This document shows positions 7,780-13,069 of a DNA stretch of 13,069 nucleotides, one piece after another; position 1 is the first letter of the stretch; each line of letters starts with the position of its first letter. The notes under the pieces were generated by a model that saw only the letters and a list, made by a program, of their open reading frames with translations, was not told the origin of the DNA and did not search any database. The position numbers and the translations under genes were made by a program. The DNA comes from Nocardia sp. (lineage in GTDB: Bacteria; Actinomycetota; Actinomycetes; Mycobacteriales; Mycobacteriaceae), in contig JABFXT010000463.1 in NCBI GenBank assembly GCA_013361595.1, positions 1 to 13,069 of the forward strand. The letters are read 5' to 3'.

Positions 7780-8741
7780 AGCATGCGCCGCCGCGCCCGT
7801 GCTGCGGCGCGCGGCCGCCGGGGGGAGACGCGCGACCAGACGAGATCCTGCAAAGCGAGTGTCGCCCAGCCCGCGATCGCCATCCCGGCCAGATTCACCA
7901 CCAACTGCAGAGTGCTGCCCCAGATGGCCGAACCCACGCCGAAGGCGAGGCCGAGCGCGATATTGCCGGCCGCCGGCACCGTGGTCACCGAAATGAACAC
8001 CCCTACCAGGGCACCGGATTTGGACGAGGTGAGCGAGAGAACCCCGGCGGCCGCGGCGATCAACGCGACGATGAACGACCACTTGTCAGGTGTGTAGACG
8101 AACGCGGTCTCCGGACGATCCCCGGTCACAGCTTCGACGGTGATCCACCCGAGCAGGCGTCCGATAACCACCAATACGAGAGTGATGGCGATACCGGCGG
8201 CGAAACCCATGACGAGAGTGGCCAGCGCGCGTCCGAACAGGGCGAGCCGCCGCCGCACCAGCGCGACCCCGAGTGCGGCGATCGCGCCGAACTCGGGACC
8301 CAGCACCATCGCCCCGATGATCAGGATCTGTGAGTCCACCACGATCGCGATACTGGCCAGCACGGTGGCCAGGGTCATGAAACTCAGGTACGTCCAGTTG
8401 AGTTCGGTCTCCTCATAGGACCGCTGGGTGACATCGGCCCAGATCACCGCGTCCGCGCTGTACCCAGGAGTACGCAACTCGGTGAGGTAGCCGGACAGCG
8501 ACATCCAGGTGTGGACGGGTTGCAGTTCGATACTGCCCCGATGGTGCAGCCCCGTCGCCCGCAGCTTCTCGACGACCTCGTTGGCGGCCTCCCGGGCCAG
8601 ATCGGCCAGTACGACATCGCCTTCGGGGCGCACCGCGCTGTCGCGCACGACCGCTAGACCACTGACGGCCGGATCGGATTCCAGGAGCTCGACCACCTCG
8701 TCGGTCAGCGCGGTGGGCGACATTATCCGCAGATGCAGCAT
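7776..8741 (-). CDS. DUF389 family multi-spanning membrane protein
   Basis: The 321-residue protein has a soluble N-terminal domain (1-105) followed by six or so hydrophobic segments, ending in a very basic tail (SPRRPRAAARARRRML). Family features are the opening MLHLRIMSP, the EAANEVVEKLRATGLHHRGSI stretch (51-71), and the membrane motif VDSQILIIGAMVLGPEFGAIAALGVAL (135-161 region). A second conserved segment, SGALVGVFISVTTVPAAGNI, lies at 242-261. DUF389 proteins are poorly characterised inner-membrane proteins of unknown substrate. The ATG at 8741 is preferred over an upstream in-frame TTG (8777) because the family starts with MLHLR; neither has a clear Shine-Dalgarno, so the start is less certain than the family. 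It lies between the HAD gene (convergent, overlapping stops) and the AIM24 hairpin, and may be a single-gene unit. Confidence 0.9.
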   Translation of the reverse strand: MLHLRIMSPTALTDEVVELLESDPAVSGLAVVRDSAVRPEGDVVLADLAREAANEVVEKLRATGLHHRGSIELQPVHTWMSLSGYLTELRTPGYSADAVIWADVTQRSYEETELNWTYLSFMTLATVLASIAIVVDSQILIIGAMVLGPEFGAIAALGVALVRRRLALFGRALATLVMGFAAGIAITLVLVVIGRLLGWITVEAVTGDRPETAFVYTPDKWSFIVALIAAAAGVLSLTSSKSGALVGVFISVTTVPAAGNIALGLAFGVGSAIWGSTLQLVVNLAGMAIAGWATLALQDLVWSRVSPRRPRAAARARRRML

Positions 8742-8761
8742 GGGCCGAGTCTGCCCGGGCG

Positions 8762-8793
8762 ACGGCCCGGTTCCCAACCGGGACCCGGGCCGT
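8762..8793 (-). terminator. Strong hairpin terminator of the AIM24 operon
   Basis: A 9-bp perfect stem, ACGGCCCGG (8762-8770) with CCGGGCCGT (8785-8793), encloses one T/C mismatch, four more pairs and an AACC tetraloop. It lies 18 nt past the stop codon of the last AIM24 gene and just upstream of the DUF389 start, with no U-tract. It could terminate AIM24 transcription, or act as an attenuator or processing site in a transcript reading through into DUF389. Confidence 0.65.
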
Positions 8794-8810
8794 GTCGTGC
8801 GGACCCCGGG

Positions 8811-9575
8811 TCAGTAACCCTGTTGCTGACCCGCGAGCTGCTGCGTGATCACACCCTGTAGACGTTGCAGGCCCGGTACGGTGATCCCGCTCTGCAACTG
8901 TCCCTCGATGGTGCGGATGAGGGCGTGGTCGCTGAGCACCTTCTCGCTGGACTGGATGAGTACCGTCCCGGCGCCGGTGAAATCGAACTGCCGTTCCTCA
9001 CCCGAGTTCACGCCGAACGCGGCGGCGCCGGCCGCCAGGAACCCCGAGACCCACCGCTGGTCGTAATGGTGGCTGGGGGAGGGGCAGTCGGCCCAGCCCA
9101 CCAGCGATTCCGGATCCACTCGCAGCGGCGGCTCGGCGAAGATCACCGGGCCGTTCGAGGAGGCCAGGAACTTCCCGGTGCCGATCAGCGTCAGGAATCC
9201 GGGGACGATCGATTGGTTCAGCGACAGACCCGGTTCGAACGCCAGCAGAGTCGCCGCGCGAATGGTGAGGTTGCCGTCGTCGAGATCGTAGGAGTTGATG
9301 TCGTAGCCGCGGTCGCCGATCAGCAGTTTGCCCTGCCCCTCGGCTACCACGTAGTCGCCGGTGAACAGCGGCGCGGAGAACTGGTTCGCCACCATGTGCA
9401 GGAGGTGGCCCTGTAGACCGTGGGTGAGCGACTGGAACTGCATCTGCCCGTAATAGGCGATCATCGCGCCCTTGCGCATGAACCACGGTTTGACGAGGTC
9501 GATGCAGTACGCGTAGCTGTTGCCGGGGACGTTGTCGCTCTCCCCGAGGGTCATCGGGCTGAGGATCTCGCTCAC
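8811..9575 (-). CDS. AIM24 family protein (third of three)
   Basis: The 254-residue protein belongs to the AIM24 (formerly DUF124, tryptophan-RNA attenuator-fold-like beta) family. It has a short N-terminus (MSEILSPMTLGESDNVPG), alternating beta-strand text such as RKGAMIAYYGQMQFQ (34-48), and a conserved FTGDYVVAEGQGKLLIGDRG block (71-90). SLVGWADCPSPSHH lies at 157-170, and it ends in a Gln-rich tail (QQLAGQQQGY). This member is more diverged than the two upstream copies and lacks their SGQG-FTT motif. No signal peptide or membrane segment is visible, so it is likely cytoplasmic. The GTG at 9575 was chosen because GGAGGAG stands 5 nt upstream and because it gives a GTGA 4-nt overlap with the upstream gene. 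An ATG at 9623 lies inside that upstream gene and is less likely. AIM24 function in bacteria is not established. Confidence 0.9.
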   Translation of the reverse strand: MSEILSPMTLGESDNVPGNSYAYCIDLVKPWFMRKGAMIAYYGQMQFQSLTHGLQGHLLHMVANQFSAPLFTGDYVVAEGQGKLLIGDRGYDINSYDLDDGNLTIRAATLLAFEPGLSLNQSIVPGFLTLIGTGKFLASSNGPVIFAEPPLRVDPESLVGWADCPSPSHHYDQRWVSGFLAAGAAAFGVNSGEERQFDFTGAGTVLIQSSEKVLSDHALIRTIEGQLQSGITVPGLQRLQGVITQQLAGQQQGY

Positions 9576-10270
9576 AGTTTCTCCTCCGATGCCTGCACGT
9601 ACACCAGACCCTGGCCCGCGCACTGCAGTTGCATGGCCTCACCGGATCCACGACCGACCGCGTCGCGCCAGCTCACCGCCGTTTTCAGATCGGTGCGCAC
9701 ATTTCCGTAGGAGGCGATGAAGGCCTGCGGGTCGACGACCACCGGATTCGGCCCGCCCACCTGGAGTTCGAGAAAACCGCCGTGCGCCAGCAGCACCGCG
9801 CTGCCCTGACCGGACAGCTGGGTGGTGAACATGCCCTGGCCGGTGAGCGCGCCGGATGCCGCGCCGCGCAGCGCGCCCATCAGACCGCCGCCACCCCCGC
9901 CGCCGCCGGAACTCGCGACCGACACCACCGAGGTCTGCAGGCCGGCGGTGTAGGCCAGCAGACGAGAGGCCTCCACCTGCAACACCGCGCCCGGTTGCAC
10001 CCCGACGACCTCCACTTCCAGTCCGGCGAAGCCGTAGTGCACCCGGCCGCCGCCCTGCGCGATCATGGTGCGCTGGTGCTCGCCGGCCATCATCCGCCCG
10101 GCCATCTGCAGAATGCCGCCACCGCCGCCCATTCCGGCGCCGCCGGGTATCTCGTGCGGGGCGAAGGACACATCGCCGGTGTAGAAGAGCATGGCGCCGG
10201 TGCGGGCGACCACGCCGCCCGCCCTACCGATATCGACGGCCACAACCTTGGAATTGATCTTCTCGAACAT
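9572..10270 (-). CDS. AIM24 family protein with two polyglycine inserts (second of three)
   Basis: This 232-residue AIM24 protein shares motifs with the upstream copy: LQVEASRLLAY (97-107), TGQGMFTTQLSGQGSAVLL (143-161), VVVDPQAFIA (177-186) and the closing SWRDAVGRGSGEAMQLQCAG. Two glycine-rich inserts are unusual: PGGAGMGGGGGIL (42-54) and an uninterrupted run of eight Gly at 122-129. They probably form flexible loops on the beta scaffold. Its Shine-Dalgarno is weak (TAGGGCGAT). It begins 6 nt after the stop of the upstream gene and overlaps the downstream gene by GTGA, so the three are one transcription unit. Family call is secure; function is unknown. Confidence 0.92.
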   Translation of the reverse strand: MFEKINSKVVAVDIGRAGGVVARTGAMLFYTGDVSFAPHEIPGGAGMGGGGGILQMAGRMMAGEHQRTMIAQGGGRVHYGFAGLEVEVVGVQPGAVLQVEASRLLAYTAGLQTSVVSVASSGGGGGGGGLMGALRGAASGALTGQGMFTTQLSGQGSAVLLAHGGFLELQVGGPNPVVVDPQAFIASYGNVRTDLKTAVSWRDAVGRGSGEAMQLQCAGQGLVYVQASEEKL

Positions 10271-10276
10271 ATCGCC

Positions 10277-10900
10277 CTACCGTTCCGCCGGTTGGATCGA
10301 GACCACGCCCTGCCCGTCCCAGCGCAGCGAGAACGCCTCGCCGCCGTCCTGCCCCATCATCGAGCGCCACGAGACATCGGTGACGAACGACTGGTTCAGG
10401 TTGCCGCGGGCGGCTACGAACGCATCCGGGTCCACCACCAGCGGGAACTGCGGGGAAACCTCGAGGTGGATGAGCGGGCCGCCGGCCGAGAGCAGCGCGA
10501 CCTGCCCCTGACCGCTGACCGTGGTCGTGAAGAGCCCCTGGCCGCTGGATGCCCCGCGCACACCGGCGAATCGCACATCGGTGCGCAGGTTCCCGGCGAA
10601 GGCCAGCAACTGCTGCGATTCCACCTGCAGGGTCTCGTTGTTCAGATTCACCACCGAGACGTACTGTCCGTTGACCGCGAGAAAGACCCGGCCCTGGCCG
10701 CCGCATTCCATCAGCGACAGCTTCTCCCCGGTGGCCCGGCGCTTCATCCCGGCCAGCACCCCGTCACCCCCGCCGAAGCCGGCCGATTTGAACTGCACCG
10801 CCCCCTCGTAGGCGACCATCGAGCCGGAGATGGCGCGAATACTGGTGTTCGCCAGATGTACCTCGATCACCTTCTTCGATTTTTCGAAGAGTTGTGCCAT
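10277..10900 (-). CDS. AIM24 family protein (first of three)
   Basis: This 207-residue AIM24 protein heads a three-gene minus-strand operon. Its motifs match the second copy closely: LQVESQQLLAFAGNLRTDV (91-109), SGQGLFTTTVSGQGQVALL (119-137), LVVDPDAFVAARGN (154-167) and SWRSMMGQDGGEAFSLRWDG (178-197). A short Gly-rich loop (GFGGGDG, 41-47) lies where the second copy has its first polyglycine insert. The ATG at 10900 (MAQLFEKSKKVIEV) is preferred over an in-frame ATG at 10942, whose extra residues (CGAPGRRGQATYS) are not family-like. Its ribosome-binding region is weak (AGGACAGG about 11-14 nt upstream). It is divergent from the two-domain TerD gene across a 459-bp gap and may be co-regulated with it. 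No signal peptide is visible. Confidence 0.91.
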   Translation of the reverse strand: MAQLFEKSKKVIEVHLANTSIRAISGSMVAYEGAVQFKSAGFGGGDGVLAGMKRRATGEKLSLMECGGQGRVFLAVNGQYVSVVNLNNETLQVESQQLLAFAGNLRTDVRFAGVRGASSGQGLFTTTVSGQGQVALLSAGGPLIHLEVSPQFPLVVDPDAFVAARGNLNQSFVTDVSWRSMMGQDGGEAFSLRWDGQGVVSIQPAER

Positions 10901-11162
10901 GGAATAAGTCGCCTGTCCTCGCCGCCCCGGAGCCCCGCACACTGCCGGTGCTCCTCCGTCGCCGATACCTTAAACGGCGCAGGTCGATCCAGTCCATGCC
11001 CAGCGGCTACGCCATTCCTGCGGCCCGCTCCGTATCTGCGCTCCGCATCTGTAGTGGGTCTGCCCCGGTGCCGGACCGACCGCACGAGGCAGTGCAGCGT
11101 CGGCCGCCGGTCGAACCGGATTACCCGAGCATTCCCCGCTGCCCCGGACGGTTATCGTCCGT

Positions 11163-11253
11163 GGTCGGGCCCGCCCCGGTTCTGGAGCGACAGAGCGAAG
11201 GAGCGCAGCGACTGAGCGGCGGAGTGAAGAACCGGGGTCACGAGGGCCCGACC
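11163..11253. repeat. Large imperfect inverted repeat with GAGCG-rich loop
   Basis: Outer arms GGTCGGGCCC (11163-11172) and GGGCCCGACC (11244-11253) are perfect complements. Inner arms CCCCGGTTCT (11174-11183) and AGAACCGGGG (11228-11237) are also perfect. An asymmetric 1-nt versus 6-nt interior loop separates inner from outer. The 44-nt apical loop is purine-rich with repeated GAGCG units. The form fits a dispersed REP/MITE-like element or a structured RNA element; which one cannot be told from one copy. Confidence 0.75.
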
Positions 11254-11324
11254 CGCGGCGCCGGAGGCGGCGCCATGGATACAGCCCCGACCCGCGACGC
11301 CGGAGGCGGCGCAAAAGATACAGT
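11247..11324. repeat. Two-copy 39-bp tandem direct repeat
   Basis: 11247-11285 and 11286-11324 match at 34 of 39 positions. Both share CCCGACCCGCG, then CGCCGGAGGCGGCGC, then GATACAG. The first copy overlaps the right arm of the inverted repeat. The second copy ends in TACAGT, a -10-like hexamer, so the duplication may have affected the promoter of the downstream TerD gene. Confidence 0.8.
11319..11324 (+). promoter_or_regulatory. Possible -10 element for the two-domain TerD gene
   Basis: TACAGT matches TANNNT and would give a leader of roughly 28-30 nt before the TTG start at 11360. No good -35 hexamer is visible upstream; the position is within the second tandem-repeat copy. Low-confidence call. 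Confidence 0.3.
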
Positions 11325-11359
11325 GGCATCCATACGCACCGACAAGCGAAGGGTCTGAC

Positions 11360-12673
11360 TTGTCCGCAACACTCGCCAAAGGCCAGAACGGTCCACTGGC
11401 CACGAACGACGTGGTGGTTTCCATCCAATTGGCGGCTCCGGCCGATCTGTCCGCTCTATTGGTCACCGAGCAGGGCAAAGTCCGGTCCGACGCGGATTTC
11501 GTCTTCTACAATCAGCCCAGCGGGCCGGGGGTGGACCTGCGGCCCGGTCCGGCCGGGCAGCCGGCTTCGCTGGCGGTGAACCTCGGCGCCGTACCCGCCG
11601 ATATCGCGCAGGTCCGGGCGGTCATCACCCTCGACGATCCGAATACGAATTTCGGTCAGTTCGCGCCGCCGGTGGCCTACGTGTCGGATTCGTCCGGCGC
11701 GCAGTTGTTCGAGTACCGGATCGACGGTCTCGCCACCGAGTCCATTGTGATCGCGCTCGAACTGTATCGGCGCCAGGGTGCCTGGAAGGTGCGTGCGGTC
11801 GGTCAGGGTGATGCGGGCGGTTTCGCCGCGCTCGTCACCGATCACGGTGTCACAGTGGATGATTCTCCGGCCGAGACGCAGGCCGCCGCACCGCCGCCGC
11901 AGCCTGTGCAGCAGGCCGCGCCGATGCCACCGCCCGCCCAGCAGGCTTATCCCGCCCAGCAGCCGCCGCCGGCTCCGCCGTATCCGCCGCAGGGCGGGGG
12001 CTATCCGCCGCCGCCGGGACCCGGGTATCAGCAGCCACCCGCCCAGCCGGCGCCGACTCAGCAGCATCCCGGCGAGATCAGTCTGAGCAAGACCGGCCCG
12101 GTGAGCCTGCAGAAGGGGCAGCGGGTGAGCCTCCGCAAGGAGGACGGTGCCGCGCTGACCTTCGTCAAGATGGGTCTGGGCTGGGATCCGGTGCAGCAGC
12201 GTGGCATGTTCGGCAGCCGCACCGTGGATATCGATCTCGATGCCTCGGTGGTGATGTTCGCCGATATGAATCCGGTGGATGTCGCCTACTACGGGCAGCT
12301 GACCTCCAAGGACGGCTCGATCCGGCACCAGGGTGACAATCTCACCGGTGAGGGCGCGGGCGACGACGAGGTGATCCTGGTGGATCTCACCCGCCTGCCT
12401 GCGCATGTGAACAACCTCGTCTTCGTCGTGACCTCGTACAAGGGGCATACGTTCGGTCAGGTGCAGAACGCGTTCTGCCGGTTGATCGACGGCGCGAACA
12501 ATGCCGAGCTCGCCCGCTATTCACTCACCGGTGGCACCCCCACCACCGCGATGGCCATGGCGAAACTGTTCCGGGTCGGACCCGACTGGAAAATGCAGGC
12601 CATCGGCGAGGGGTTCAACGCCAAACATCCCGGTGAGGCCATTCCGCAGTTGGGCCGGTTCCTGGCGGTATGA
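11360..12673 (+). CDS. Two-domain TerD-family protein with Pro/Gln-rich linker
   Basis: The 437-residue protein has an N-terminal TerD-like domain (about 1-165), a linker (about 170-238) dominated by Pro, Gln, Ala and Tyr, and a C-terminal canonical TerD domain (about 239-437). The C-terminal domain keeps both calcium motifs: DIDLDASVVMF (290-300) and GDNLTGEGAGDDE (325-337). It also keeps TFGQVQNAFCRLID (364-377). The N-terminal domain keeps the fold signatures FVFYNQPSGPGV (47-58), NFGQFAPPVAYV (97-108) and LELYRRQGAWKVRAVGQG (133-150). It lacks both acidic calcium motifs, so it probably does not bind Ca2+ in the same way. The TTG at 11360 is supported by GAAGGG 6 nt upstream. It is divergent from the AIM24 operon and is followed by another TerD-like gene whose possible first ATG overlaps its stop. 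Likely cytoplasmic; the linker suggests a bridging or scaffold role, by inference. Confidence 0.94.
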   Translation: MSATLAKGQNGPLATNDVVVSIQLAAPADLSALLVTEQGKVRSDADFVFYNQPSGPGVDLRPGPAGQPASLAVNLGAVPADIAQVRAVITLDDPNTNFGQFAPPVAYVSDSSGAQLFEYRIDGLATESIVIALELYRRQGAWKVRAVGQGDAGGFAALVTDHGVTVDDSPAETQAAAPPPQPVQQAAPMPPPAQQAYPAQQPPPAPPYPPQGGGYPPPPGPGYQQPPAQPAPTQQHPGEISLSKTGPVSLQKGQRVSLRKEDGAALTFVKMGLGWDPVQQRGMFGSRTVDIDLDASVVMFADMNPVDVAYYGQLTSKDGSIRHQGDNLTGEGAGDDEVILVDLTRLPAHVNNLVFVVTSYKGHTFGQVQNAFCRLIDGANNAELARYSLTGGTPTTAMAMAKLFRVGPDWKMQAIGEGFNAKHPGEAIPQLGRFLAV

Positions 12674-12693
12674 GTGGCGTCGGGGGACAGGAT

Positions 12694-13069
12694 ATGAAGC
12701 AGTTGCAGGCGGGTCAGAACATCCCGCTGGCCGGTGGGATCGCCCGATTCGAAGTCGAAGCCGCAGTGCCGCTGACGTTGTCGGCGCTGGTGGTGAACGC
12801 GGATCTGCGGGTCGGCTCGGCGTCCGATGTGCTGGTGTCCGAACGGCCCGCGGGGCCCGGGGTCCGGGTCGAGGTGGCGGCTTCGGCCGTTGTCGTCACT
12901 CTCGGCGACGTACGCGCCGACGCGGCGGCGGTGCTGCTGGTCGCCGCCGCGCAGAGCGGGACCGGTGTGGTCACCGCGTCGCTGACGGAGAACGACACCC
13001 CGGCAGCCGGGTTCGTGATCGCCCCGCAGGCCGGGGAGACCGCACTGATCTGTTTCGAACTGTATCGAG
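12694..13069 (+). CDS. TerD-like protein (partial, runs off the right edge)
   Basis: The visible 125 residues start MKQLQAGQNIPLAGG and align by eye with the N-terminal domain of the preceding gene: AGQN-PL against KGQN-PL, LSALVV against LSALLV, RPAGPGV against QPSGPGV, and CFELYR against ALELYR. Like that domain, it lacks the DLDAS and GDN-TGEG-GDDE calcium motifs. The ATG at 12694 is preferred because GGGGGA (12682-12687) sits 6 nt upstream and the domain starts there. An in-frame ATG at 12670 would overlap the previous stop by ATGA and add eight residues. The two genes are clearly an operon. What follows the TerD domain is outside the window. Confidence 0.88.
   Translation, partial: MKQLQAGQNIPLAGGIARFEVEAAVPLTLSALVVNADLRVGSASDVLVSERPAGPGVRVEVAASAVVVTLGDVRADAAAVLLVAAAQSGTGVVTASLTENDTPAAGFVIAPQAGETALICFELYR

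Larger units (their letters stand above)
10901..11359. other. 459-bp divergent intergenic region with repeats
   Basis: No gene is supported here. Reading frames that cross it consist of Arg/Pro/Gly-rich low-complexity translation and break no faster on one strand than the other. It separates the AIM24 operon (minus) from the TerD doublet (plus) and must carry both promoters. It holds a large inverted repeat at 11163-11253 and a 39-bp tandem repeat at 11247-11324. Small hairpins also occur: CCGGT/ACCGG around 11113-11125 and GGACG/CGTCC around 11147-11161. No convincing AIM24 promoter hexamers were found. Confidence 0.7.

Noticed and set aside
5440..8082. Long open frame (880 codons) on the minus strand across the PRTase and HAD genes
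   Set aside because: It lies antisense to genes with clear motifs and overlap-coupled boundaries. Its translation is Gly/Arg/His/Pro-rich with no domain, as expected for the mirror frame of high-GC codons.
9885..9909. Possible G-quadruplex on the minus strand in the polyglycine codons
   Set aside because: The G-tracts are mostly two bases long and explained by repeated GGC/GGT glycine codons; a quadruplex is weakly supported.
9629..11215. Long plus-strand open frame across the AIM24 genes and part of the intergenic region
   Set aside because: It is antisense to two AIM24 genes with shared motifs. The translation is His/Arg/Gly-rich and changes character in the intergenic part.
10894..11358. 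Possible 154-codon gene in the divergent intergenic region, with a 13-residue tandem repeat in translation
   Set aside because: The repeat period of 39 is divisible by 3 by chance. The rest is Arg/Pro-rich with no ribosome-binding site, and the frame crosses the inverted repeat and the TerD Shine-Dalgarno region.
11456..12448. Minus-strand open frame (330 codons) opposite the two-domain TerD gene
   Set aside because: It is antisense to two recognisable TerD domains; no domain or start signal of its own.
1..13069. CRISPR arrays, tRNA/rRNA genes, insertion sequences, phage genes
   Set aside because: No spaced identical repeats, no cloverleaf or rRNA sequence, and no transposase or integrase motifs were seen on either strand.

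Overview
The window is high-GC DNA with GTG and TTG starts, tightly packed genes and GC-rich codon choice. This points to a Mycobacteriales actinobacterium of Nocardia/Rhodococcus type; the genus is an inference from style and was not tested. No rRNA, tRNA, phage, IS or CRISPR signal was seen. Almost everything here belongs to a tellurium-resistance-like (Ter) stress locus.

Layout. (1) Minus strand, 1-1766: a DUF475/TerC-family membrane protein, cut by the left edge, lies downstream of a canonical calcium-binding TerD gene. A hairpin that looks like a terminator separates them. (2) Plus strand, 2048-7779: four tightly packed genes. They encode a helical protein of unknown function with a leaderless-type start, a CitE-like C-C bond lyase, an 814-residue fusion (PRTase_2 + TRSP + StiP-type PRTase + PELOTA) and a HAD phosphatase. 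The last three are joined by an ATGA overlap and an abutting TAG/ATG. (3) Minus strand, 7776-8741: a DUF389 membrane protein whose stop codon overlaps the HAD stop inside a shared CTAG. (4) Minus strand, 8811-10900: three consecutive AIM24-family genes ending at a strong hairpin. (5) A 459-bp divergent intergenic region, 10901-11359, with a large inverted repeat and a 39-bp tandem repeat. (6) Plus strand, 11360 to the right edge: a protein with two TerD domains joined by a Pro/Gln-rich linker, then a third TerD-like gene cut by the edge.

How it may work together. The lyase, phosphoribosyltransferase, TRSP, PELOTA and HAD proteins match the biosynthetic module that comparative genomics has tied to Ter systems (Anantharaman, Iyer and Aravind 2012), proposed to make a nucleoside-like metabolite. 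The TerD proteins would be cytoplasmic calcium-dependent scaffolds or sensors. DUF475 and DUF389 would be the membrane arm. The AIM24 trio would be extra beta-rich scaffold proteins. The usual Ter ATP-grasp ligase is not inside the window. The product of the pathway and the roles of the AIM24, DUF389 and helical proteins cannot be settled from sequence alone.
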